Of a DNA stretch of 64,000 nt, positions 20,291 through 30,834 are shown piece after piece (within the stretch, counting starts at the first letter, position 1; each line of letters begins with the position of its first letter). A program made the translations under genes and the position numbers. Below the pieces are notes generated by a model that saw only the letters and a list, made by a program, of their open reading frames with translations, made no database searches and was not told the DNA's origin. Origin of the DNA: an uncultured Ruminococcus sp. (GTDB taxonomy: Bacteria > Bacillota > Clostridia > Oscillospirales > Ruminococcaceae); the NCBI GenBank assembly GCA_947627275.1, contig CANQVK010000001.1, forward strand, positions 62,001 through 126,000, written 5' to 3'.

Positions 20291-20320
20291 GCGGTACTGC
20301 GCGCTCTGTACCGCGAGCAA

Positions 20321-20353
20321 TTCGGCATTTTCCTAAAAACGGAAAATGCCGAA
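20321..20353 (+). terminator. intrinsic terminator-like hairpin
   Basis: TTCGGCATTTTCC-taaaaac-GGAAAATGCCGAA perfect 13-bp stem; modest T tract. Confidence 0.5.
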
Positions 20354-20382
20354 AATATTTTGATTCAACAGGAGTATTTAAA

Positions 20383-21357
20383 ATGGCAGAAGAAAAGACC
20401 CTTTATATGGTCGTTCCGTGCTACAATGAGGAGGCTGTTCTCCATGAGACGGCTAAGCGTCTGAAAGAAAAATACGTTTCCCTTATCGAACGTGAGCTTA
20501 TTTCAAAGGAAAGCCGGGTGGTTTTCGTAAACGACGGCTCAAAGGATAAAACATGGGACATTATATGCGAACTTCACGCTGCCGACCCGCAGTATTTTTC
20601 AGGTATAAACCTTGCCAGAAACAGCGGTCATCAGAATGCGGTGCTTGCAGGTCTTATGACGGTCAAGGATATTTGCAGCATGGCTATAACTATGGACGCC
20701 GATCTACAGGACGACGTCAACGCCATTGACGCTATGGTCGAGAAATACCACGAGGGAAATCAGGTAGTATACGGCGTCAGAAGCGCAAGAAAAACAGATA
20801 CGTTTTTTAAGAAGTTCACTGCGGAAGGCTTTTATAAGTTCATGAAGGTCATGGGTGCGGACGTGGTCTACAATCATGCCGACTTCCGGCTTATGAGCAG
20901 CCGTGTACTTAAAGAGCTTGCGAATTACAGGGAGGTAAACCTGTTTCTCAGAGGACTTGTGCCGCTTATCGGTTTCCAGAGCTGCAACGTTTATTATGAG
21001 CGTGCGGAACGCTTTGCGGGAGAAAGCAAATATCCCCTGAAAAAAATGCTTGCCTTTGCAGTAAACGGTATTACTTCGTTCAGCACCAAACCGCTCAAGC
21101 TTATAACCGCCGTCGGCTTTCTGATGTCAATTATAAGCGTTATTGCCATTATATGGGCGTTTGCGGTAAAAATTATAGGACGTTCGGAGCTTGGCTGGTC
21201 AAGCACCATGTGCGCCATTTGGTTCATAGGCGGCTTACAGCTTCTCGCTCTCGGAATTATCGGCGAATATGTAGGCAAAATTTACGCCGAAGTCAAACAG
21301 CGCCCGAGATATATAATAGCGGATTTTATCAACGAAACCGATAATAAAAACAATTAA
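20383..21357 (+). CDS. family 2 glycosyltransferase (DPM1/GtrB-like) with C-terminal TM helices
   Basis: LYMVVPCYNEEAVLHETAKRL ... ITMDADLQDD ... IIGEYVGKIYAEVKQRPRYII. Confidence 0.9.
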   Translation: MAEEKTLYMVVPCYNEEAVLHETAKRLKEKYVSLIERELISKESRVVFVNDGSKDKTWDIICELHAADPQYFSGINLARNSGHQNAVLAGLMTVKDICSMAITMDADLQDDVNAIDAMVEKYHEGNQVVYGVRSARKTDTFFKKFTAEGFYKFMKVMGADVVYNHADFRLMSSRVLKELANYREVNLFLRGLVPLIGFQSCNVYYERAERFAGESKYPLKKMLAFAVNGITSFSTKPLKLITAVGFLMSIISVIAIIWAFAVKIIGRSELGWSSTMCAIWFIGGLQLLALGIIGEYVGKIYAEVKQRPRYIIADFINETDNKNN

Positions 21358-21397
21358 CTTTTCCCGTATATAACATATAATAAGGTTAGGAATATTT

Positions 21398-22843
21398 ATG
21401 GATACGATCTACAAAGTGACTTTGGGCAAAGCAAGGTGCGCCGTCGATCTCGGCGACGGCTCGGAGCGCGGAGAATACGTGAATCAGGATTACATTCTCC
21501 GTAAATTGGGCAGACCTCACCGCAGTATTTCCATCATGTACTGCTACTACCCGTTTGACGAACAATGGCCTGCCCGTATCTCCGAAGCCATGAAAGACGC
21601 CGATATTTCCTTTCAATGGGACTACCCGTACGACGACTATTTTCCATATCTCGGAGGTCTCGGCGGCAATACCAAGGGCGAACCGTTCGAGCAGATGCGC
21701 GACATTCGCCGTCACGGTCAGGACGTTACCCTCACGCTGACTATCGACCCTCATGTTACCGATGAAATGCTTGCGGCTATAGGAGAGGATCTGAAGCCAT
21801 TCGGACGGCTCATGCTCCGTATCAACCACGAAGCTACGGGCAACTGGTTCTCATTTACAAAACGCGCTTCCTATCAGGAGATCGCAGACTTCTTCTGCCG
21901 AGCGTCACGAATTATCAAGAAACACGCACCGAATGTAAAGACTATTCTCTGCATAGGAGGCGTGGAGCATCCCGAAAAAGGCGGAGAGATCGAAATGGAA
22001 AAGGAGTTCTCTCAGGCTGTCCGTGAAACCGATATTTTCTCCGTTGATAAATATATGTCTCTGCATTGGGGGTGGCCTTTCGATGTTGCCGAACCCGGCG
22101 GAAAATCCCACAGCAGAAGCTCCGTCCGTGAAATCTACGATATGACTAAGGCAAGTTTTGAACGCTTTAAGTACATATGCGGCGGTCATGCCAAGCCAAT
22201 GGTAATGTCCGAATTCAATTCAGACGGCGATGTTACGGGAGCTTACGAACAAGCGGAAATGGTCAGACTTTTCTGCGATATTCTCAAAAACGAGCAGGCG
22301 GACTGGTTCACGGGATTTACCTTCTATCAGTTCCGTGACCGAGGTCGTCTCGGACTTGAAACACAAGACCCCAACAACCCCGAAGTCGGCATAGAACAGC
22401 CCGTTTTGCGAACCTACAAGGAGATCATTCACGACGATCGGTTCACCCCCTCTCTTACTCGGGGCGAACAGCTTTCCCTGCCCGTTACGCTTCGCTGGGG
22501 CGGTGCGGAGGATTCGGACGGTATTGCGATCCCGCTGCATTTTGACGGCGATCCACATTTCTGCGAAGCGGTTTTCGAGGACGATTCCAACCTTATGATG
22601 GAGCTGAACGGCATGTGGTTCTATAAGTCCCCAAAGGCAGTAACGATCGACCTTATGCCGGCTTTCTATGAAAAGCGTCTCAGCGGTGCGGCGGATATGA
22701 CGCTTAACATTTTTGCGCCCCCTGCAAGCGGAGAAAACGATATTTCCGCAGAGGACGGGCTGTTAAATTATTATTATACGCTTGAAAAACTGCCGAGAAT
22801 ACGTATTCGTACCTCGCCCGTTGAACCGAGCAAGGATAAGTGA
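21398..22843 (+). CDS. putative cytoplasmic (beta/alpha)8 glycoside hydrolase, GH26-like
   Basis: RLMLRINHEATGNWFSF and KPMVMSEFNSDGD resemble clan GH-A/GH26 catalytic regions; no signal peptide. Confidence 0.5.
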   Translation: MDTIYKVTLGKARCAVDLGDGSERGEYVNQDYILRKLGRPHRSISIMYCYYPFDEQWPARISEAMKDADISFQWDYPYDDYFPYLGGLGGNTKGEPFEQMRDIRRHGQDVTLTLTIDPHVTDEMLAAIGEDLKPFGRLMLRINHEATGNWFSFTKRASYQEIADFFCRASRIIKKHAPNVKTILCIGGVEHPEKGGEIEMEKEFSQAVRETDIFSVDKYMSLHWGWPFDVAEPGGKSHSRSSVREIYDMTKASFERFKYICGGHAKPMVMSEFNSDGDVTGAYEQAEMVRLFCDILKNEQADWFTGFTFYQFRDRGRLGLETQDPNNPEVGIEQPVLRTYKEIIHDDRFTPSLTRGEQLSLPVTLRWGGAEDSDGIAIPLHFDGDPHFCEAVFEDDSNLMMELNGMWFYKSPKAVTIDLMPAFYEKRLSGAADMTLNIFAPPASGENDISAEDGLLNYYYTLEKLPRIRIRTSPVEPSKDK

Positions 22844-22847
22844 CGTA

Positions 22848-23055
22848 AACTTAAAGCGGGGGACTCCGTCCCCCTGCACCCCCTGCCAAAGGGGTGACCC
22901 CTTTGGAATCTCTGTTGTCGTGAATTGGGCTGTGGAAATCCCCAAATTAGTTCGATACTGTTAGTCCCCATGATTTCCACATTCCAATTCACGAGAACGG
23001 ACACCGAGAGTTACCTCTTTAACAGAAAATACAGGAAACAAAATCCACTTAAGCT
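22848..23055. mobile_element. MITE-like repeat, family A copy 1
   Basis: ACTTAAAGCGGGGGAC...ATCCACTTAAG ends; GGGGGACtccGTCCCCC; CCAAAGGGGtgaCCCCTTTGG; long stem 22919-22940/22972-22993. Confidence 0.8.
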
Positions 23056-23079
23056 AACGGCATTATCAAGCAGACTATG

Positions 23080-23148
23080 CTTGCCTGTATTGCAAAATGT
23101 CCAGAAGATTTTAGCCGAAAGATATGGATATTTTGCAATACAGGCAAG
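23080..23148. repeat. 23-bp-stem hairpin upstream of ispD
   Basis: CTTGCCTGTATTGCAAAATGTCC ... GGATATTTTGCAATACAGGCAAG. Confidence 0.8.
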
Positions 23149-23173
23149 TATAATAGCAAACAAGGAGAACACC

Positions 23174-23851
23174 ATGAATACATCAGCTGTAATTGTATGC
23201 GCAGGCAATTCCACACGCATGGGAGGCGTCAACAAGATACTCCTGCCGCTGGGAAACCGGCTCGTTATCGGGCATACAATGCTCGCCTTTGAGCGTTCCC
23301 CCAGCATCAGGGAGATCGTAATAGTCGCCCGTGAAAGCGACATTTCCGCAATAAAAGCCGAAGCGGAGGCAGCCGGTATCACCAAGCTAAAAACATGCAC
23401 GGCAGGCGGCGGCAGCCGTCAGGAAAGCGTTATCAACGGAATACGCTGCATTTCCAAGGATACTGAGCTTATCGCCGTTCATGACGGCGCAAGACCCCTC
23501 GTAAAGCCCGAGCATATCGAAAAAACCGTTAAAGACGCTTCCGTTTTCGGCGGAGCAACTCTCGGCGTACCCGTAAAAGACACCATCAAGGTAGTTGACG
23601 GCGGACTTATTACCGATACTCCGCCAAGAAATACGCTTTATATCACTCAGACGCCGCAGATATTCAAGAAAAAAATTTATTTCGAGGGCGTTGACTTCGC
23701 ACTCGAACACGGCCTTGATTTTACAGACGACTGTCAGCTTGCCGAGGCTATCGGCTGCAAGGTCTGCATGACGACGGGCGACTACACAAATATTAAAATT
23801 ACGACCCCGGAGGATATTAAAATTGCGGAAACTCTGCTGAACTTCATATAG
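23174..23851 (+). CDS. ispD: 2-C-methyl-D-erythritol 4-phosphate cytidylyltransferase
   Basis: MNTSAVIVCAGNSTRMGGVNKILLPLG; RBS AAGGAG before ATG 23174; the upstream part of the ORF-track ORF is repeat sequence. Confidence 0.93.
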   Translation: MNTSAVIVCAGNSTRMGGVNKILLPLGNRLVIGHTMLAFERSPSIREIVIVARESDISAIKAEAEAAGITKLKTCTAGGGSRQESVINGIRCISKDTELIAVHDGARPLVKPEHIEKTVKDASVFGGATLGVPVKDTIKVVDGGLITDTPPRNTLYITQTPQIFKKKIYFEGVDFALEHGLDFTDDCQLAEAIGCKVCMTTGDYTNIKITTPEDIKIAETLLNFI

Positions 23852-23885
23852 GCGTTCCGCCAATTTAAAATAAAGGAGTTTTGAT

Positions 23886-24359
23886 ATGTTCAGAATAGGT
23901 CACGGTTACGATGTGCATAAGCTGACAGAGGGCAGAAAGCTGATACTCGGCGGTGTGGAGATACCCCATACCGTAGGTCTTTTGGGACATTCCGACGCCG
24001 ATGTACTTCTTCATGCGATCATGGATTCCATGCTCGGCGCGCTTGCCCTCGGCGATATTGGAAAGCATTTCCCCGATACGGACGAGGAATACAGGGGCGC
24101 AGACAGCATGAAGCTCCTTGAAAGAGTTTCCGCTATATGCCGCGAGGAGGGATATGCCGTCGGAAATATAGACGCAACCGTTATCGCTCAAGCTCCGAAG
24201 CTTGCGCCCTATATCACGGCTATGCGTGAAAATATCGCCAAAGCCTGCGGCTGCGAGGTCTCACAGATCAGCGTGAAAGCCACCACAGAGGAGCATCTGG
24301 GATTCACCGGCGAAAAACTCGGTATCTCTGCGCATTCGGTCGCTTTGATGATCAAATGA
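23886..24359 (+). CDS. ispF: 2-C-methyl-D-erythritol 2,4-cyclodiphosphate synthase
   Basis: [48 protein letters not shown]. Confidence 0.96.
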   Translation: MFRIGHGYDVHKLTEGRKLILGGVEIPHTVGLLGHSDADVLLHAIMDSMLGALALGDIGKHFPDTDEEYRGADSMKLLERVSAICREEGYAVGNIDATVIAQAPKLAPYITAMRENIAKACGCEVSQISVKATTEEHLGFTGEKLGISAHSVALMIK

Positions 24360-24411
24360 ATTATCCCGTCAGAACTGCGGTAAGCCACGGTTCCGACGGG
24401 ATAATTTTTTT
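24360..24411. terminator. intrinsic terminator between ispF (+) and iscU (-)
   Basis: ATTATCCCGTC ... GACGGGATAAT-TTTTTT. Confidence 0.8.
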
Positions 24412-24826
24412 ATTCTTCAGGCATGTGAACCTCGCCAACGATAGGCAGAGGGTCTATGCCCTGACGCGTATAATAGTCTGAAAGAGCCGAACGCACCGCC
24501 TGTTCCGCCAATACGGAGCAATGTATCTTTACTGCCGGAAGTCCGTCAAGAGCCTCGACTACGGCATCGTTTGTAAGCTTAAGAGCGTCGTCTATGGACT
24601 TTCCCTTTATAAGCTCGGTCGCCATTGACGATGTTGCGATAGCCGCTCCGCAGCCGAATGTCTTGAACTTTGCGTCGGTGATAGTTCCGTTGTCGATTTT
24701 CAGATACATTTTCATAATATCGCCGCACTTGGCGTTTCCTATCTCGCCTACACCGTCCGCATTTTCAATTTCGCCGACGTTGCGGGGATTTGTAAAATGG
24801 TCCATAACCTTTTCGCTGTACATCAT
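24410..24826 (-). CDS. iscU: Fe-S cluster assembly scaffold, IscU/NifU-like
   Basis: MYSEKVMDHFTNPRNVGEIENADGVGEIGNAKCGDIMKMYLKI. Confidence 0.93.
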   Translation of the reverse strand: MMYSEKVMDHFTNPRNVGEIENADGVGEIGNAKCGDIMKMYLKIDNGTITDAKFKTFGCGAAIATSSMATELIKGKSIDDALKLTNDAVVEALDGLPAVKIHCSVLAEQAVRSALSDYYTRQGIDPLPIVGEVHMPEE

Positions 24827-24869
24827 AATATATCAAACTCCTTTTATTCTGCCGATAAGCAGCCGTGCT

Positions 24870-26060
24870 TTATTCGTATTTTTCGCCCTTCATCATCTTT
24901 TCCCACACAGGGGACATTGCACGAAGCCGTTCAGCCACTTTTGGAACAGTCTCGATTATATAGTCAACGTCATCGTCCGTCAAGTCCTCCTCGATAGAAA
25001 GACGCAGCGAACCGTGAGCGACCTCATGCTTCAAGCCGATAGCAAGCAGGACGTGCGACGGATCGAGCGAACCCGACGTACATGCCGAACCCGACGATGC
25101 GCAGATACCGAACATATCAAGCATAAGCAGCAGGGATTCTCCCTCGATTCCCTCAAAGGAAATATTCAGATTTCCCGGCAGCCGCTTGTCCCTGTCGCCA
25201 TTAAGACGGGTATAGGGTATCTTAAGCAGACCGTCGATGATACGGTTTCTCTTTTCTGTGACTATTGCAGCTTTTTCCGCAATATTCCTGCACGCAGTCT
25301 CTATTGCCACGCCAAGTCCCACGATAGCGGGGACGTTCTCCGTACCTGCGCGCTTTCTGCGTTCCTGACCGCCTCCGTGAATTAGATTCGGCAGGACAAC
25401 GCCCTTTCTCACATACAGCGCGCCGATTCCTTTCTGCGCATGTATCTTGTGACCCGAAAGCGACAGCATGTCTATCCCCTGACGGTGTACGTCAATTTCA
25501 ACGTGTCCGACCGCCTGCACCGCATCAGTATGGAAAAGTACCTTTTTTTCCTTGCATATTGCCGCTATTTCGTCTATCGGCTGGATAGTTCCGATCTCGT
25601 TGTTTGCGTACATTATCGTAACGAGAGCCGTATCTTCACGTATGGCTTTTCTGACATCCTCGGGATCGACAAGTCCCTTTTCGTTTACGGGAACGTATGT
25701 GACCTCGAAGCCGTGTTTTTCAAGATATTCCGTAGTATGGAGTACGGCGTGATGCTCTATAACCGAAGTTACGATATGCTTTTTGCCCTTCTTTGCAAGC
25801 TGTTCGGCAGTACCCTTTATCGCCCAGTTGTCGGACTCTGAGCCGCAGCTTGTGAAAAAGATCTCAACGGGGTCTGCGCCGATAGCCGCCGCAACCTTTT
25901 CACGGGCGTTTTCCACATCCCGCTGAGCGTTTCGTCCAAGCTCGTAAATGCTTGAAGCGTTGCCGTAGGACGTGCGGAAATGGGGGAGCATAGCATTCAG
26001 TACCTCCTCCGAAACGGCTGTCGTAGCCGCATTGTCCGCATATATAAATCTTTTTTCCAT
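24870..26060 (-). CDS. iscS: cysteine desulfurase
   Basis: [48 protein letters not shown]; start trimmed to 26060 (RBS ACGGAGG). Confidence 0.94.
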   Translation of the reverse strand: MEKRFIYADNAATTAVSEEVLNAMLPHFRTSYGNASSIYELGRNAQRDVENAREKVAAAIGADPVEIFFTSCGSESDNWAIKGTAEQLAKKGKKHIVTSVIEHHAVLHTTEYLEKHGFEVTYVPVNEKGLVDPEDVRKAIREDTALVTIMYANNEIGTIQPIDEIAAICKEKKVLFHTDAVQAVGHVEIDVHRQGIDMLSLSGHKIHAQKGIGALYVRKGVVLPNLIHGGGQERRKRAGTENVPAIVGLGVAIETACRNIAEKAAIVTEKRNRIIDGLLKIPYTRLNGDRDKRLPGNLNISFEGIEGESLLLMLDMFGICASSGSACTSGSLDPSHVLLAIGLKHEVAHGSLRLSIEEDLTDDDVDYIIETVPKVAERLRAMSPVWEKMMKGEKYE

Positions 26061-26076
26061 ATATATAAAACCTCCG

Positions 26077-26514
26077 TTAACTGAATAGATCTCTCTGTTC
26101 AACAGCAAGACGGTCGCACCTTTCATTTTCGGGGTGACCTGCGTGACCCTTTACCCAGTTGAATTTTACATCGTGTTTTGCAAGAAGCGGCAGCAGACGT
26201 TCCCATAGGTCAACGTTCAGAGCAGGTTTTCCGTCGGATTTTTTCCAGCCCTTTTTCTGCCAGCCGTACACCCAGCCTTTCGTTACGCTGTCAACGACAT
26301 ATCTGCTGTCTGTGGTAAGTATTACGCTGCACGGCTCTTTAAGCGCTGAAAGTCCTGCTATTACGCCCATAAGCTCCATGCGGTTGTTAGTGGTATGAGC
26401 CTCTCCGCCGGACAATTCCTTTTCGGCAGCGCCGAATCGTAGTATCGTTCCGTATCCTCCCGGACCGGGATTACCGCTGCATGCGCCGTCTGAGAATATT
26501 TCCACTCTTTTCAT
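26077..26514 (-). CDS. rnhA: ribonuclease HI
   Basis: [25 protein letters not shown] ... [20 protein letters not shown]. Confidence 0.95.
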   Translation of the reverse strand: MKRVEIFSDGACSGNPGPGGYGTILRFGAAEKELSGGEAHTTNNRMELMGVIAGLSALKEPCSVILTTDSRYVVDSVTKGWVYGWQKKGWKKSDGKPALNVDLWERLLPLLAKHDVKFNWVKGHAGHPENERCDRLAVEQRDLFS

Positions 26515-26722
26515 ACCTCACCGCCTTTTATTGCTTTGTCTGTTTATATCACAATTTATATTATACCAAAAAAATTTCAAAATAGTGGGAATGTTTACTT
26601 TTGGAAACGTTTTTTCAGTTAGTGCCTACTTACAAATCGGCAAAAAGACACCCTGCAAAAGAGGGTGTCTACTTAAAAATGGCATAATTTCTTGTTGCAT
26701 GGACACATAATAATTTCTTGAT

Positions 26723-26864
26723 GTAGGGACACGGCGTACCGTGTCCGCACGTAATATTTTATAACTCTAAACATTTGGGCATATTTTATTATGATTTTAC
26801 ATTTCTACCAATAATTAATGCCCCTGTAATTTTTTTAACGGACACGGCACGCCGTGTCCCTACG
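26723..26864. repeat. inverted-ended palindromic repeat element (same ends as 6555..6708)
   Basis: GTAGGGACACGGCGTACCGTGTCCG ... CGGACACGGCACGCCGTGTCCCTAC. Confidence 0.8.
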
Positions 26865-26939
26865 ATTGTAGCCTGCGTTCCCCAAAAATCCGATGTCTAT
26901 CGGATCTTTGGGGATTAGTATTAATTGGATTTCATCAAA

Positions 26940-29447
26940 TTATCTTCTTTTGCCGAGGATCTTTCTCAGAGTTATCATATCGTAAACATCAATAACGCCG
27001 TCTGAGTTTACATCTCCGCCCGTTCCCGAAGCAAGAGGTTCTTCGCCGAGGAGGTGCATTGAAAGTTCAACAAGATCGGCTATGGAAATATCGCCGTCTC
27101 CGTTAGCGTCTCCGGGAATGACCTCGGGAATGTACGGCTGCGCAAATACCGTATAATTCACACATTGATACGTCTGACCGTTGCTGCCCAGAGAAACAAG
27201 CTCTCCCGGGAACGCCGCGCCCTTGTAGATCACAAAAGTCACGCCGCCGGAAATTGTCATGGTTTCATGCATCTTTTCCCAGTACTTCAAGAAATCGGGC
27301 GTATTTTCAACACGGCTGTCAACCGCCACGTAAAGATCAATATCGCCGTTTGAAACGAAAGTTGCCGCCTCGCCTGTCGTACCCTTGGCGTCGCATGAGG
27401 TCATGAGTATTTCCGCACCGCTGAGATAATCGGGAAGCTCCGTTATAGTGAAATCACGGTCGCCGAAAACTGCCGAGCCTATTCCCGCATTATAGTCTAT
27501 CCTCCATGAACCGGGGTTCGCCTGATCCGTTACCTTAACATTAGAGAACATCGCTCCGTTCATGGGAAGTCCCTCGCTGCCAAAGATAAAGCTGTCCGCA
27601 TTCATCAGATAACCCTCTCCGCCCTTGAACCTGATATACAGATCATGGATTCCCGTTATCGTAGGAATGCTGAAAGTCTGCTCCTGATAATCCGAAAATC
27701 CGCTTGTGCCTCTAAAGCCGACCGACGCCGCCGGCTTACCGTCCATGCTGTCGAGGTAAAGCTCCATGACTGCGGCATTTCCCGACATTCTGCCGCCGAA
27801 CGTTCTTGCGCCGTCTCCGAAGTCCACCCTGCGGTACATTACGTAGTCGCCGTTTTCGATATAGCCGATATTCTGACCGCCGCCCGAGGTATCTTCGATC
27901 TCAACGCCCTCCTGAGCCGCAAGGCTCTCGGCTTCAATAGTCTCAAAGGCTGAAACGGCAGGCATTGCCGCTTCGGGAGAAAGCTCCACAACTCCCTCCG
28001 GGAAAGAATCTGCTGTCAGATCGTTTATGTAATACTCGATATTCATGTAGCCCTTACCGCAGTAATCGCCCTTGTAATCAGTCGGGTCGGCAGGGTCAAG
28101 TCCCCTTGCAAGCTCCCAATCGTCCGCCATACCGTCGTTGTCTGCGTCTGTTATCTCTTTTTTCAGGACGGCGGCAGGGTATTCGTAGGTCACGCCGCAC
28201 TTTACCTTGTACTTGTCAAGATCTGTCATTGCCGCATCGTATTCGGAAGTTCCCGAGCATGAGCCTGTGCCTTTTTTCGTTTCGTCTGCGCACTGACGGT
28301 CGATAGCGGTACGCTTTTCGGGAGAAATTCCGTTGCCTGCAAAGCTGACTACATGGTCAAACGATGCTTCGGCGGACTCTGCGCCCTCAACGGAGGAAAG
28401 ATTCTCCCCTCCCGAATTTATCGCAAACGGAACGGCGGAATAAAGGTCGTCCTTGGTAATTCCTATGGACGTTTTAAGGGAAACTCCCGACCAGTTGTCA
28501 TTTGTAATGGCGTGGAGCGTTCCGTCCTTGTTGATAAGGCGGTTGCCTGCGCAGTATACCTTGAAATTCTCGGGAGAAGTGCCGCTGTCAACATACATCC
28601 AGTGGTAGCCGCCCGTTGTGGAATTGCCAGCTTTAAGAGTGTTGTTGACGTAATTCACATGTCCGATAGTACCGTATGCTGTCTGATAGCCCCAGTCATA
28701 GATGATATTGTTGGTGAAATCGGCGGTATAGGTACCCTGCACCTTGCCCCGAAAATTTCTGGAAACATTATGGATAATAAGATTGTGGTCGAAGGTCAGC
28801 TCGCCCTTGCCCATCATCATACCGAAGCCGTGAAGTCCCTTTTTATGACCGCCCCATGAATCGGCAGGCCCTATAACGGAATACTGCACGGTGTAGTTCA
28901 TATTATTTGAATAAAGTCCCCACTGTTCATCGGTCGTCCAGCCCATAGAACAATGGTCGATTATGGAATTTGAGCCTTTCGCTCCGCCCCACGCATCGTT
29001 TCCCGAGCTGGTAGAAGCGTAAGGTCCGGGGCGAGAGCTTATGTAGCGGCAGATGATATTGTCCCCTGCCATACCTATCTTATAGTTTTTCAGAGTTATG
29101 CCCGAACCGCCCGGAGCAGTCTGTCCCGCAATGGTTATGTTGCCCTGACAGAGGATATTGCTTTTAAGCTCGATAGTTCCGCTTACATCGAAAACCACGA
29201 TACGTCCCGATTTGCTTACAGCGTCACGGAAAGAACCTGCGCCGCTGTCGTTGAGATTGGTAACGTGGACGACCTCGCCGCCCCGTCCGCCTGTAGCGTA
29301 TTTTCCGCCGCCCACGGCTCCCGGGAACGCAGGGATATTTCCTGCCGCTTCGGCTGTACGGGGAATGGGGAAAATGCCCGAAGCTCCCGAAATAATTATA
29401 GTTAAAGCGGCAAGAGCCGAAGATAATCGTCTGAAAGCCTTTTTCAT
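26940..29447 (-). CDS. secreted pectate lyase family 1-like protein with CBM6/35-like module and C-terminal dockerin
   Basis: AFPGAVGGGKYATGGRGGEVVHVTNLNDSGAGSFRDAV; FETIEAESLAAQEGVEIEDT (CBM); GDANGDGDISIADLVELSMHLL...GDVNSDGVIDVYDMITLRKILG (dockerin). Confidence 0.9.
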   Translation of the reverse strand: MKKAFRRLSSALAALTIIISGASGIFPIPRTAEAAGNIPAFPGAVGGGKYATGGRGGEVVHVTNLNDSGAGSFRDAVSKSGRIVVFDVSGTIELKSNILCQGNITIAGQTAPGGSGITLKNYKIGMAGDNIICRYISSRPGPYASTSSGNDAWGGAKGSNSIIDHCSMGWTTDEQWGLYSNNMNYTVQYSVIGPADSWGGHKKGLHGFGMMMGKGELTFDHNLIIHNVSRNFRGKVQGTYTADFTNNIIYDWGYQTAYGTIGHVNYVNNTLKAGNSTTGGYHWMYVDSGTSPENFKVYCAGNRLINKDGTLHAITNDNWSGVSLKTSIGITKDDLYSAVPFAINSGGENLSSVEGAESAEASFDHVVSFAGNGISPEKRTAIDRQCADETKKGTGSCSGTSEYDAAMTDLDKYKVKCGVTYEYPAAVLKKEITDADNDGMADDWELARGLDPADPTDYKGDYCGKGYMNIEYYINDLTADSFPEGVVELSPEAAMPAVSAFETIEAESLAAQEGVEIEDTSGGGQNIGYIENGDYVMYRRVDFGDGARTFGGRMSGNAAVMELYLDSMDGKPAASVGFRGTSGFSDYQEQTFSIPTITGIHDLYIRFKGGEGYLMNADSFIFGSEGLPMNGAMFSNVKVTDQANPGSWRIDYNAGIGSAVFGDRDFTITELPDYLSGAEILMTSCDAKGTTGEAATFVSNGDIDLYVAVDSRVENTPDFLKYWEKMHETMTISGGVTFVIYKGAAFPGELVSLGSNGQTYQCVNYTVFAQPYIPEVIPGDANGDGDISIADLVELSMHLLGEEPLASGTGGDVNSDGVIDVYDMITLRKILGKRR

Positions 29448-29649
29448 ATAAAATTCCTCCTTTTTACTAAAGTTCTCTTAATCAGGGAACGCCCTCCCAG
29501 ACTTCAATTCTATACATAATTAATTATACATGATTTTTTACAAAAATACAATACAAAATAACGCTTTTTTATAAGATTATCAGGATTATTTTATCTTCGT
29601 ATGAATAAAAACGCTCTTAAAACACACCGATTGAAGATAATATTACACA

Positions 29650-30654
29650 TCAGCCGCCAATAATCTCTGCTTTGCTGTAATAGTGTCCGAGAATTTCACG
29701 CCACGTACTGCCCTGCTGTGCCATGTAATTCGCTCCGTACTGGGACATTCCGACGCCGTGGCCGTATCCCCTTGTGGTGAAAATTATCTTGCCGTCCTTA
29801 CAGCTTACCGTAAAATCCGCCGAACGCAGTCCGAATGTTTCGCGTATTTCGCCGCCCGTCACCTCTATTCCCCCTGCTTCCGCCTCGAGAACCGTTCCCG
29901 AGGGGGATTTTTTCTTTACAATGATCCATTTTTCAGGATCGTCGCCCAACTTTATGCCCTCGAACACCCTTTCAAGCCTTGCCTTGACAAACTGCTCGTC
30001 TATCTCCGTTTCCTCGATATAGCCAGGAGCTTCCATGTCCGCTTCGCTGTCCGCAGGAACAAGATATTCCACCGCAGCCCCCCACACATTTTCGGCGCTT
30101 TCCGTCTTGCCCGAGGACATCGAATGAAATGCGGCTATTATCGGCTCGTCCTCGTATACCATTATATACGGCAGTACCTCGTCAACGGCGGCGGCTATTT
30201 TCTTATAGTGAATATCGTAGTTTTCCCCGAAATAATGATGTATCATGTCGTTGGTGAAAAATCCCTGATACTTATTGGGGTCGTCTGAAAAATCGGCGTT
30301 TCCGAGCGCGGGGTCGGGAGACTTTTTCTGTATCTCACGCTGTCTTTCCGCATATGTATGAGCGGCGACCGCCTGCGCTTTCAGAGCCTCCTCCTCAAAA
30401 GACGCAGGCATTTCCGCCGCAACTGCTCCTATAACGTAATCGCGCACGCTCACTTCGCTGACTATCCCCGTTGAGCAGTTGAGTACCCTGTAGGATTCGG
30501 CGGCGGAATTATCCTCCTCCTCGAAAATATATTCCTTGACGGTTATATCATTGGATCTCGCCGAAGCCCTTCCCTTGTTTCCCATGACCGTCGGAACTGC
30601 CGGTATGACCGCCGACAACGCCAAAAATATCATCATAGTCAAAGCTTTTCTCAT
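29650..30654 (-). CDS. spoIID: SpoIID/LytB domain protein
   Basis: VRDYVIGAVAAEMPASFEEEALKAQAVAAHTYA ... GYGHGVGMSQYGANYMAQQG. Confidence 0.88.
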   Translation of the reverse strand: MRKALTMMIFLALSAVIPAVPTVMGNKGRASARSNDITVKEYIFEEEDNSAAESYRVLNCSTGIVSEVSVRDYVIGAVAAEMPASFEEEALKAQAVAAHTYAERQREIQKKSPDPALGNADFSDDPNKYQGFFTNDMIHHYFGENYDIHYKKIAAAVDEVLPYIMVYEDEPIIAAFHSMSSGKTESAENVWGAAVEYLVPADSEADMEAPGYIEETEIDEQFVKARLERVFEGIKLGDDPEKWIIVKKKSPSGTVLEAEAGGIEVTGGEIRETFGLRSADFTVSCKDGKIIFTTRGYGHGVGMSQYGANYMAQQGSTWREILGHYYSKAEIIGG

Positions 30655-30773
30655 AATATCTTCCTTTCATGATTCACTGTCGCCCATTTGGATTCTTTAT
30701 CAGACCTCCTGTAAGCCGGCTGATAATTTCACCATTCTGTCACAAATCTTACATATTTATCACAGAAAAGCGA

Positions 30774-30802
30774 TTGACACAGAACATATAATGATGTATA
30801 AT
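30774..30802 (+). promoter_or_regulatory. consensus sigma-A promoter for citrate synthase
   Basis: TTGACA-17 bp-TATAAT, exact consensus. Confidence 0.85.
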
Positions 30803-30834
30803 TAATATGTATATTTATTTTAGGAGTGATTTCT

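Noticed and set aside
20383-22843. Possible defence or secondary-metabolite cluster around the glycosyltransferase
   Set aside because: Only a generic GT2 and a hydrolase-like gene; neighbours are isoprenoid and unknown housekeeping genes.
22925-23173. N-terminal extension of ispD in the ORF track
   Set aside because: The extension reads through family-A repeat sequence; the true start is ATG 23174 with AAGGAG RBS.
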